From: a virus | Length of the DNA: 27,167 nucleotides | Direction: 5' to 3' (one strand) | Virus record (IMG/VR): IMGVR_UViG_3300025646_000272 | Coordinates: 1 to 27,167 of that record | In this document: one piece after another, positions 4,451 to 15,700 of the stretch | Numbering within the stretch: position 1 is the stretch's first letter | How the letters are laid out: every line of letters begins with the position of its first letter | Position numbers and translations under genes: made by a program | Notes under the pieces: generated by a model | The model's database searches: none | Seen by the model: only the letters and a program-made list of their open reading frames with translations | What the model was told of the DNA's origin: nothing

Positions 4451-4852
4451 ATGCCTTTAGAGCGAGTTAGCAGGGGTTTTAAGGACATAAGTATGTCTTT
4501 TCAGGTTAATCCATTAAATTACGACCTAATTGCACTTAATAATGAAAGTGCAATTGCTCGCTCCATTCGCAATTTGGTACTTACATATCCCGGTGAAAGA
4601 TTTTTTGATGAAAATTTGGGTTCTAGAGTGAGTCAATCTCTTTTTGAAAATATTGATGATATAACAGCATCAATAATTAAAGATGAAATTGAAAATACTA
4701 TTCGTAATTATGAACCAAGAGTAAATCTTATTGATGTGAAAGTCTCTCCTGATTATGGAAACAACGAATTTAATGTAACGGTGGAATATTCAATAGTGGG
4801 AATTGATGTTCTTCCTCAGCAGTTATCATTTGCACTTCAGCCAACACGATAA
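4451..4852 (+). CDS. 25: Baseplate wedge subunit gp25-like
   Basis: The 133-residue protein matches T4 gp25 in length (132) and layout. IARSIRNLVLTYPGERFFD (36-53) and LGSRVSQSLFEN (56-67) correspond to the conserved gp25 core, and NYEPRV (86-91) is the hallmark EPR motif of the gp25/LysM-like baseplate family. In T4, gp25 forms the inner baseplate with gp6 and gp53 and contacts the sheath initiation site. There is no Shine-Dalgarno sequence; a late-promoter motif lies 22 bases upstream. An internal Met at residue 15 is an alternative start, but the first 14 residues agree with my memory of cyanophage homologues (MPLERVS.). The stop directly abuts the gp6 ATG. Confidence 0.92.
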   Translation: MPLERVSRGFKDISMSFQVNPLNYDLIALNNESAIARSIRNLVLTYPGERFFDENLGSRVSQSLFENIDDITASIIKDEIENTIRNYEPRVNLIDVKVSPDYGNNEFNVTVEYSIVGIDVLPQQLSFALQPTR

Positions 4853-6760
4853 ATGGCACTAGTTAATTTTACAAACTTAGACTTCGATCAAATAAAAAGT
4901 TCGCTTCGTGAGTACCTAAGAGCGAACTCAAATTTTACTGACTATGATTTTGATGGTTCTAACCTTTCATCTTTGATTGATGTTTTAGCATACAATACTT
5001 ATATTTCCTCATATAATGCTAATATGATTAGCAATGAGGTTTTTATTGATAGCGCCACATTGAGAGAAAATGTTGTTTCTCTTGCAAGAAATATAGGATA
5101 TGTTCCATATTCTCGCGCAGCTGCCAGAGCAAATATATCCTTTTTTGTAGATACGAACGGTTTTTCCACAAATCCAATTACGTTAACTCTCAAAAGTGGA
5201 ATAGTATGTACCACAAATACAACTTTTGGTAATCAGAGCTTTACTTTTATTATTCCACAAGATATAACAGTTCCTGTTATAAATGGAATTGCTTTATTTG
5301 ATAACATAGACATATATGAAGGTTTTTTTGCAACTAGCAATTTTACAGTAGACGCAAATAATAAAAATCAAAAATTTATCTTAAACAATGCAAATATTGA
5401 TATAGACTCAATTAGCGTTTCTGTTAGAAATACACAATCGAGTACAATAAGAAATGTATATAAATTATCAAAAAATTTATTTGAAATTAATTCGGAATCT
5501 AGAGTCTTCTTCATACAAGAAATAGAGGATCAAAGATATGAATTGATTTTTGGTGATGGTGTTTTTGGTAAGAAATTAGAAAATTTAAATTATATCGAAG
5601 TCAATTATAATATCACAAATGGTGAAAATGGAAATGGAGTTTCTTCTTTTAATTTTAGTGGTCGAATAGTAGATAATTTAAACAGAGTTGTAACCTCTGG
5701 AATATCCTTAATTACTACAAATTCTCCATCACAAAATGGAAGAGAAATTGAATCGGTAGAATCTATTAAAAAATATGCTCCTAGAAAATATTCTTCACAA
5801 AATCGTGCGGTGACTGCAACTGATTATGAAACAATTGTACCAACAATCTATCCAGAAGCTGAATCAGTATCTGTTTTTGGGGGAGAGAATTTAAATCCAC
5901 CAAGATATGGAAAAGTTTTTATATGTATAAAACCAATTAATGGACCTTTTGTTTCAAACCAAGTTAAAGATAATATTGAGAGAGATTTGAGGCGGTATTC
6001 TGTTGCGGGAATAGTGCCCGAGATTATAGATCTAAAATATCTTTATCTGGAAACTGATACTACTGCATATTATAATTCCAATACAACATTAGATCCAAAT
6101 TATCTTAAGCAAAAAATAATTAGCAATATTGATAGTTATTCAAATTCAAAAGAGCTTAATCGATATGGAGCAAGATTTAAGTACAGTAAGTATTTAAAAA
6201 TTATTGATGACTCAGATATTGCAATTATGTCGAATATTACCAAAATTGCAATGAGACGTGATCTGAGACTTGTTTTAAATGCTTTTGGTGATTATGAGAT
6301 TTGTTTTGGAAATCAATTTCACATAAAAAATCAAAATGGATATAATATTAAATCATCTGGATTTAATATTTCGGGAATAAATGATACCTTATATATTGGA
6401 GATATCCCAAATTCGGATAATATTACTGGAAGTATCTTTTTCTTTAAGTTACAATCTTCCCAACCAGTAATTGTAAAAAGAAATGTTGGAAAAATTGATT
6501 ATTTAAAGGGAGAAATAATACTATACCCAGTAAACATAAATTCCACACAAAAAACTTCATTTGATCAACCTATAATAGAAATTTCTGCTATTCCAAAGTC
6601 AAATGACGTAATTGGATTGCAGGATTTATATTTGCAACTAGATATTAATAGTGTTACATTAAACATGCTTTCTGACGAAATTTCTTCAGGTTCAGATATA
6701 TCTGGATCCTCTTATAAATTTACATCAAGTTACACCAACGGAGACCTCGTAAGATTATAA
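4853..6760 (+). CDS. 6: Baseplate wedge subunit gp6-like
   Basis: The 635-residue protein is close to T4 gp6 (660). The N-terminal region MALVNFTNLDFDQIKSSLRE, with LIDVLAYNTYISSYNANMIS (41-60) and ATLRENVVSLARNIGYVPYS (68-87), is typical of the gp6/baseplate J group. LIFGDGVFGKK (about 230-241) and the following VNYNITNGENGNG are the baseplate J-like core signature. RAVTATDYETIVPTIYPEA (about 317-335) is another conserved block. In T4, gp6 dimers make the inner iris that joins neighbouring wedges. It begins immediately after gp25, and the next gene starts 4 bases after its stop, so translation is probably coupled. The C-terminal third is the least familiar part. Confidence 0.92.
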   Translation: MALVNFTNLDFDQIKSSLREYLRANSNFTDYDFDGSNLSSLIDVLAYNTYISSYNANMISNEVFIDSATLRENVVSLARNIGYVPYSRAAARANISFFVDTNGFSTNPITLTLKSGIVCTTNTTFGNQSFTFIIPQDITVPVINGIALFDNIDIYEGFFATSNFTVDANNKNQKFILNNANIDIDSISVSVRNTQSSTIRNVYKLSKNLFEINSESRVFFIQEIEDQRYELIFGDGVFGKKLENLNYIEVNYNITNGENGNGVSSFNFSGRIVDNLNRVVTSGISLITTNSPSQNGREIESVESIKKYAPRKYSSQNRAVTATDYETIVPTIYPEAESVSVFGGENLNPPRYGKVFICIKPINGPFVSNQVKDNIERDLRRYSVAGIVPEIIDLKYLYLETDTTAYYNSNTTLDPNYLKQKIISNIDSYSNSKELNRYGARFKYSKYLKIIDDSDIAIMSNITKIAMRRDLRLVLNAFGDYEICFGNQFHIKNQNGYNIKSSGFNISGINDTLYIGDIPNSDNITGSIFFFKLQSSQPVIVKRNVGKIDYLKGEIILYPVNINSTQKTSFDQPIIEISAIPKSNDVIGLQDLYLQLDINSVTLNMLSDEISSGSDISGSSYKFTSSYTNGDLVRL

Positions 6761-6764
6761 TAAA

Positions 6765-9700
6765 ATGAAAGAAACCAGAATTAAAATCAGTTCAATCATC
6801 GACAATCAACTTCCACAATTTGTTAGAGAAGAATTTCCATTAGTATCGGAATTTTTATCTCAGTATTATATTTCTTTAGAAAATCAAGGTGGAACTAATG
6901 ATTTACTTCAAAATATTGAGCAGTACGTTAAAGTTGACAATTTAGCAAACTTAATTGAATCTACAAATTTAAGTTCTGATGTTACTTTTTTTGATTCTAC
7001 AATTAATGTATCTTCGACAGCAGGTTTTCCAGATTCTTATGGGTTACTATTAATTGATTCTGAAATTGTCACATACACTTCAAAGACTCCAACAACTTTT
7101 GATGGGTGTGTAAGAGGATTTAGTGGAATTAGTTCTTATGAAAGTAATGGCGATTTGGTTTTTTCAGAAACTTCAGTGGAAGAACACATTTCACCAACAA
7201 CCGTAACAAATTTAAGTGTTCTTTTTCTAAAAGAGTTTTTTGCAAAAGTAAAGAAGCAAATCACTCCTGGATTTGAAGGTAGAGAGTTATATTCAGATTT
7301 AAATGAAAGATTATTTACAAAGCAAGCTGTAGATTTTTATTCTTCAAAGGGAACAGATAACTCTTTTAAAATTTTATTTGGAGCATTATATGGAGAAAAT
7401 GTTGATATAATTAGACCAAGAGATTATCTGATAATACCATCAAGTGCCCAGTATAGAATTACTTCCGATCTAGTCGTAGAAAATATTGAAGGTAACCCAG
7501 AAGAGTTTATTAATGGTACGCTTTATCAGTATCAAAATTCGGATGAAATTTTAAAAATATCTCAGGGGACTGTTACTAAGGTCGAAAATATTATAAGAGG
7601 ATCAAAAACTTATTACGTAATAAGTTTAGATTCTGATTATGATAAAGATATTGAGCCAAAGGGATCGATATATGGAAAATTTAAAATACACCCACAAACA
7701 AAAATTACAACAGAAATTATTGCCAATTCGACAACAATTGAAGTTGATTCTACTGTAGGATTTCCAGTATCTGATGGTTTATTGAGTATAGATCTTCCCA
7801 ATGGATCTTCTTTAACTGTCCAGTATACTTCAAAGACATTGAATCAATTTTTGGGATGTACCGGTGTAGAACAAAACATACCAATATCAACAAAGGTAAA
7901 ATATGATTATTTTTCATATGGATATTCAAATTTAACTGGTGAAAAGATAAAGGTTAGAATTCTTGGTGTTTTATCTGACTTAGAAATACCAGAAAATACT
8001 ACATTATACTCAAATAACGATATTATTAAAATAAAGACCTTAGGAAAAGAATCTAAAGAACATAGAGACAATAATTGGTTTTTTAATATTCCGGTAAAAT
8101 ATGATGCAAGTTCCATAAGACTTTTGGATAGTTCAGACAAATCATATATTATCAATGTAGAAGAAGACCATATTTTTAGAGTGGGTAATTTAGTATCTTT
8201 AACCTCTTCATCTGGTTTGGAACAGATTGGAAATGTTATTTCAGTTGAAGATAAAAAATCTTTTAGTGTTCAATTTGGAGCAGAAAATTCTTTATTGGAC
8301 ATTTTACAGAAATATACAGTAAGAAAAATCGTAAATAAAGCGGAATTTGAAAATTACTCAATATCCAATCAATATACTTCTAATGTACAAAATGTTTATT
8401 TGGATAATGAGGAGTCATTATATGTTGCATCTCCTTCAATTCCATCATATTTGAATACACCTTTGGATATAAATGATCGTTCAGTCCAATTTAGTGGAAC
8501 TTTTACTGGAAATACTTTAAAAATAGGAAATCATGGATTTTATACTGGAGATTCTGTAGTATATAAACCCACAACTGAAAATTCTTTAGGTATTTCTTCG
8601 GGAATTTATTTTATAAAAAAAGTTAGCGATACAGAAGTAAAATTAGCTAAAAGTAGAAGTAATATTTTTTCTGAAAACTTTGTATCTGTAAATGGAACTG
8701 TTAATAATGCTAAATTTGAACTTAAAAATTTTGTATTTAATGATTTAAGTACACAAAAATTAGAATCTCAGAAATTAATCAGAAAAATAAAAAGACCAGA
8801 AGTTGATGGAAATTTATATCAAACTAAAGCAGGATTGATTGGAATTTTTGTTAATGGTGTCGAGATTCTTAACTACAAATCTAGAGATAATATTTATTAT
8901 GGTTCAATTGAAAGAATCGTAGCAACCTCTGGAGGATCTGGATATGATGTAATAAATCCACCAATTTTATCTATTTCAGACAAAAATGGTTCTGGAGCTA
9001 ATGGATATTGCTCAGTTATTGGTGGGCTTGAAAGAATTGATATTTTAGATCCGGGATTTGATTACCTTGAGGAACCAAAAATTGAAATTATTGGTGGAAA
9101 TGGGTCTGGAGCATCCGCAAAAGTAAATCTTGTGAGTTTTGACCATCAAGTTACCTTTAATTCAATTAGTTCTGCGGGATTAGTAAAATTAAATCCATTA
9201 AATCAAGTTGGATTTTCAAGTTATCATAAGTTTAGAGATGCGGAAGAAGTTGTTTATATAACAGACTCCCAAACTTCTGTTGGTGGGTTGTCCACAAATT
9301 CTACTTATTTTGTTTCTGTTAAAAATGAATTTAATGTAACTCTTCATAAGTCATTTGAAGATGCAGTTAGCGGCATTAATACTATTCAATTAACTTCATA
9401 TGGCGAAGGAAATCATTCTTTCAAATCAAAAAATAAAAAAAGAAAAATTGGTTCAATTCAAATTGAGTCTAATGGACAAAATTATCAAAATAAACTAGTC
9501 ATTGGTAGTGTGAGTGGAATAAATACTGCTTCCAATATTATCTCGATAAAAGACCATGGATATAATAATGGAGAAGTTATTGTATATAATGCAACAGAAG
9601 AACCTATAGGTGGATTATCATCTTCTACTTCATATTATGTAACTAAAATTGATAATGACCAATTTAAATTATCTCAACTTGGAATAGGAACTCTGGGAAT

Positions 9701-12700
9701 TCCTACATCTTTTTATTTTGATAATAAAAAATATGTAGATTTAACTTCCAAAGGTGTGGGAGATCATAAATTTAACTACCCAGAAATTAAAGTAAGTGTA
9801 ACAGGAAGAGTGGGAGTTTCTACACTATCTGGAAATAATTTTAATGCAATAATTCAACCAATTTTTAGAGGAGAAATTCAATCAGTATTTGTAGATAATG
9901 GTGGTTCAAACTATGGTTCAAATGAAATTATTAATTATAATGCACAACCACAATTTGATTTAAATTCTGGATCTGGAGCACAGTTAACTCCGATTATTTT
10001 AAATGGTCAAATTGTGGATGTTTTAATTCAAAGTCAAGGAAGTGGATATAATTCTCCACCAAATCTTATAATCAATGGTGATGGAAAAGGAGCACTACTA
10101 TCACCAGTATTATCTAATGGTACTTTGGTAGAAGTTATTATAATTTATGGTGGATCTGGGTACTTTCAAGCAAGCACATCTATTGTAGTAAATTCATCAG
10201 GTTCTGGAGCAAAATTAGAAGCGGGAATAAAATCTTGGAATATTAACCTAGTAGAAAGATTGATTAAGTCTCAACAAATAACAAAAGATGATGGAATTAT
10301 ATCCAATGGTATAAAGGATACTTATGGACTTCAATATACCCATGCATATGCGCCAAGAAATTTAAGATTTTCTACACAGGCAACTAAGTTTGAGGATGGG
10401 GAAATAAAATATATTCCGGATTTAATTATTTTAGATGGGAAAGAACTATCCCCCAATGAACTGGGCGGATCAAATGCTCACTCTCCTATTATTGGTTGGG
10501 CTTATGATGGAAATCCGATTTATGGGCCTAATGGATTTTCTTCAAAAACTGGAGGGTCTATTAGAACTCTAAAGTCTGGATATTCTCTAAGAAGTGATTT
10601 GGATGTTCTAGTTTCTTCAAGACAAAGACCCAATTATCCAAATGGATTTTTTGTTGAGGATTATATTTATCTTGAAGATGGGGATTTAGATGAGTCTAAT
10701 GGAAGATTTTGTATTACACCAGAATACCCAAATGGCGTGTATGCATATTTTGCAACTAATGAGAGTGAAAATGTGGAAGAATCCGGACCATTTCGGAATT
10801 ATAGGGCACCAAAATTCCCATATTTAATAGGAAATACGTATAAATCAAAACCAATCGAATTTAATTTCAAAGTAGATTCCAATCAAGATGATATTGATAT
10901 CAATAAAACCAATTGGAAGAGAAATACTACTCCATATGATATTTTTTCATATGAGTATTTGTTAAGTCCGAATCAAATAAAACAGCAAAACTCTAAAATA
11001 AAGAGTGTTTCAACTGGATCTATTGAATCTGTAAAAGTTGAGAATGGTGGAGAAAATTATAAAATAGGAGATGAAATTGTTTTTACTAGTCCAAATGGAT
11101 TTGGAGCAAAGGCCAAAGTTTCATCATTAAAAGGAAAGGAAATTTTCGATGTTGAAGTTTCTACGTCAACACTAAACAATTTTACATTTTATCCATATAA
11201 TAATAAATTTATTGGATTTTCAACTGTTCCTCACAATTATCTTGATAATGATTTGGTAACATTTGTAGGAATATTTGACTATAAAAAATCAGGAAATATA
11301 ACGGTACAAAATAACAAATTAGTTTTATATGTTGGTGTTGGATCTGCCCAACATACTGGAATTGTTACATATTTCAACGTATCTGGTAATTTACAATATC
11401 CAATAATTAGAGAGAATGATATATATCAAATTGGAGATGAGCAAGTTAAAATTTTAAATATTGATCGCCAGGCATCAAGAATTAGAGTTATTCGCAATCA
11501 AAATGGAACTATTGGATTAACTTCTTATTCAGCGGGATTTGCTCTTACTGAAAGGTCTAATAAGTTGCAATTTAATTTTGGCATTTCAACGTCATATAAC
11601 TTTGATATTGATAGAGAGATTTATTTTGATCCCAAAGAATCTATTGGTTTGGGAACAGTTTCTGGGGTTGGAATTGTCAGTACACTTTATTTTTCAAATA
11701 TAGGCGTTGGAATTACTCAATTAACAATTCCAACTCAATCAATTTACATTAAAAACCACAATTTAATCACTGGAGATTCTTTAACATACTCCGCAAATGG
11801 AGGGACTCAGGTTTCGGTTTCTACTGACGGAAAATCTAGTTTTTCGCTCTCTGAAAATTCAATAGTTTATGTCGCAAAAATTTCCAATGATCTTATTGGA
11901 ATATCAACTGTTAGAGTTGGATTGGGATCGAATGGAACTTTTGTTTCTGTAGGTTCAACGATAGAAAGTCAAATTTTATATTTTACTTCGGTTGGTACTG
12001 GGAACACTCATAGTTTTGTAACAAATTTAGAAAATAATCTTCGTGGGGATATAACGAAAAGCGTAGTAACAGTCACAACTACAGAATCTCATGGACTATC
12101 TTTGCAGGATAACATTAGTATTGGTGTAAAATCGGGAGTTTCTACTACTTTTGTAGTGAAATATAATGATTTTAATAGAAGATTGATAATAAACCCAAGA
12201 AATTTTGCTAGTGTAGATACTTCAAATGGAACTATTATAATTAATAACCATGGATATAAAACTGGGCAAAAGGTAGTATACAATGCAGCAACCCCTTCAG
12301 TTGGATTATCCAACAATCAGATTTATTATGTTGTAGTTGTAGACCCTAACAAAATTAGACTTTCTACCAGTTATTATCAGGCAATAAAGTCAACCCCAGA
12401 AACTATCATTATTGGGTCATCTCAACCAGGTATTTTATCGCAAATTAATCCTTTATTAAACTTTGTAAGAAATCAATCTATATTATTCGATCTTTCGGAT
12501 TCTTCATTATCTTTTTCAAACAACGGCATAGTATACTCAGCATTTGACCTAAGATTTTATAGTGATTCGGAGTTTATTAACGAATTTGATTCTACAAAAT
12601 CATCAAAGATATTTGAAATAGTAAGGGAGGGAAAGGTTGGAATAGATTCCACAGCAAATATTAAAGTAAACTTAAACGATAATTTTCCAAATGAACTGTA

Positions 12701-15700
12701 TTATAAATTAGTTCCTATCAATTTACAGATAAACTCAAATATTAAAAAAGATATCATAATTGATGATGAAGTACCCGGATTTAATAAAATTTCTTTAGTT
12801 AAAAGTGAATATAGTGGCAATTATTCTATTGTTGGAATTTCATCAACTACTTTCGCATTTAACATTTTAGATATATCTGAAAGAATATCTCCCGCCCAAG
12901 ATTTTGAGTATTATGTTCAAAAATCATCAACATCAAATGGATCCATTAATGAAATTACTGTTCTGAATGGAGGCAGAAATTATACTTCATTACCATTAGT
13001 TGCAGCAAAATCAGATCAAGGGTCAAACTCAATATTAAAGGCACAAACAAATGACATTGGGAAAATTAATTCAGTAGAAATAATTGATATTGGTTTTGAT
13101 TACTCCATAGACCATAGCGTTAGGCCCACTGCAAATTTTCCAAGCATTTTGTTTTTAGAACCACTATCTTCTTTAGATTATATTGGCATAACTTCTGTAG
13201 GGAAAAACTATACTTCCGCACCATCTCTGGTGGTAATAGATGGAATAACAAATAATGTAATTAATGATATAGAATTATCATATAATCTTGGGGATTCACG
13301 AGTTGCAATAAACAAAAATAGTAGTTATATTAACAGTGTTACTCCAAAAATTATTCCAATTAATAACTCAAATGGAATTAAAATTAATAACATCACCTTT
13401 GATGATCTGACTAAAGATGTTACAGTAACATTGGGGGCAAGCTTTAGTGATCCTCAAGATTATCCATTTGAAGTAGGAAGTAAAGTATTAATTGAAGGAG
13501 TTAGTGTAGGAATTGCTTCAACTGCAAAGGGATACAACTCTTCAAATTATAACTATAACTTATTCACTCTCACCGATATTGATCCAAACATTGGTGGTGC
13601 AATTGGAGTTGTTACTTTTAATTTATCTTCTTATTTGCTTGATGGGGAGAGTCCGGGGTCTTTTGATAGTAGATTTTCTGCTGGTAGAATAATACCAGAA
13701 TCGTATTTTCCTTCATTTAATCCAGTTTTAAAGAAGAATAATTTTTATAAGGGAGAAAATGTAAATTCAATTTCTTCAAATGGACTTGTTTTGGATTGGA
13801 ATAAAGAAAATCAATATTTAAAAGTATCCAATATTAATGACTTTTCTACAAATGAACTTATAATAGGGGAAACTTCTGGGTCTGTTGGTATTATAAAGGA
13901 AATTTTTAGTTTAGAAGGTAACTATGAGGTGAATGCATACTCAGAAGTGAGAAAAGGATGGAATACCGAAACTGGATTTTTAAACAATGATTTTCAAAGA
14001 GTCCATGATAGTGACTATTATCAATATTTTTCATATGCTCTTAAGTCAAAGCAAGACTTTAATAATTGGAATAATCCAGTAAGTGCTCTAAATCACACTG
14101 CAGGATTTAAAAAGTTTGGAAATTTAATTTTAGAATCTGTAGCAGGAAATGCTGGAATTTCTACGAATCAGAATAATGGAGATTTTTCTGGAACTACAGA
14201 TCTATCAAGATTTGTAGATTTAAATTGCGTTTTTGATTTTGATCTTGCTAGTGAAAATGGAATTATTTTAGATGGAAAGCTTATTTCAAATGAGATTATA
14301 TTCAATTCTAGAATTATCCAGGATTACATAGAATCTGTTGGTAATCGTGTCTTGATGCTTGATGATATTTCACAAGAATTTAATAGCAACCCGAGACCAA
14401 CAAAATTCAGTACTGTGGAATCTTTTGTTCTAAATGAACATAGAACAAAAAAATATTTTATTGTAGTACAAGATAAAATATTTGATACAGAAAAGCAATT
14501 AAGTTTGGTAGTTCTTCTGCAAGATGGTAATAATGGTTATTTGAATCAGTACGGATTAAGCACCAAAAATGATTTGGGATCTTTTGATTTTAATATCACC
14601 GGAAATTTAGGAAACTTGTTGTTCTATCCACAAAAAACGCAGTTTAATGATTACAATATACAGACACTCTCTTTTTCTCTAAACGATATTATAAGTGGGG
14701 TTGGAACTATAAATCTAGGAGATTGTGTTAGTATTGATACAAGTACTACAACAATTCCACAAGGAACATCGGTTTCAACTCCAATTGTTGGTATTGCTTC
14801 TACTTATAGATCATCAAAAATTCTAGTTCAAATTGGAGCAACTGATGCATCATACTACGAAACTGATGAAATTATTCTTATCAATGATGGAAATGATGCA
14901 TATCTTTTAGATTATGGGCAAATAACAACGAATATTATATCATCACAATCATACTCTGGTATAGGAACATATAATGCATACTTGGATGGTTCTGAAGTCA
15001 AAATAGATATAACTCCAAATGCCCCAACATCAGTTGATTATGTAATCAATACCTTTAACATTTCTATAGGAAATACCTCTACATCTGGAATAGGAACTCA
15101 AATTGTAAGTGGAAGTTCTTTATCTTCTTCCTCAGTGGGAATTGCATCAAGCAGTTCTCCAACGGAAAATATTTTAGCAGTATATTCTAATACTTTATAT
15201 AATGGCTCATATTTTATTGCGAGTATTGAGGACAAAACTAATTCAGAATATCAAGTTTCTGAATTTTTAGTACTAACAAATTCCAATGAAAATGAATGCT
15301 ATATGGTAGAATTTGGAACTCTTAATACACAAAATAATTTGGGTATAGTTACTGCCGGAGTTTCTGGTAATAATACTGAAATTTATTTTACACCAAATCA
15401 AGATATAGAAGTTGATGTTAAATTATTCTCAATTAACATCGGACTAAATCCACAATCCGATAGAATTTCTTTAGAAAATGGATATATTGAATATGATCAA
15501 AATGACTACCTCGGAACTGATAACGACATTAGGAAGGAATTTATCCTAAGTCATAAAAATAACCCAGTATTTGAAAGATATTTTGATGGAAGTGACTCCA
15601 AATATGTAAATTTGGAGAATAATACAATTACAATTCCAAATAATTTTTACGTAACTGGTGAGGAAGTAGTTTATTCATATCCGGGAGTAGGAACAACGCA

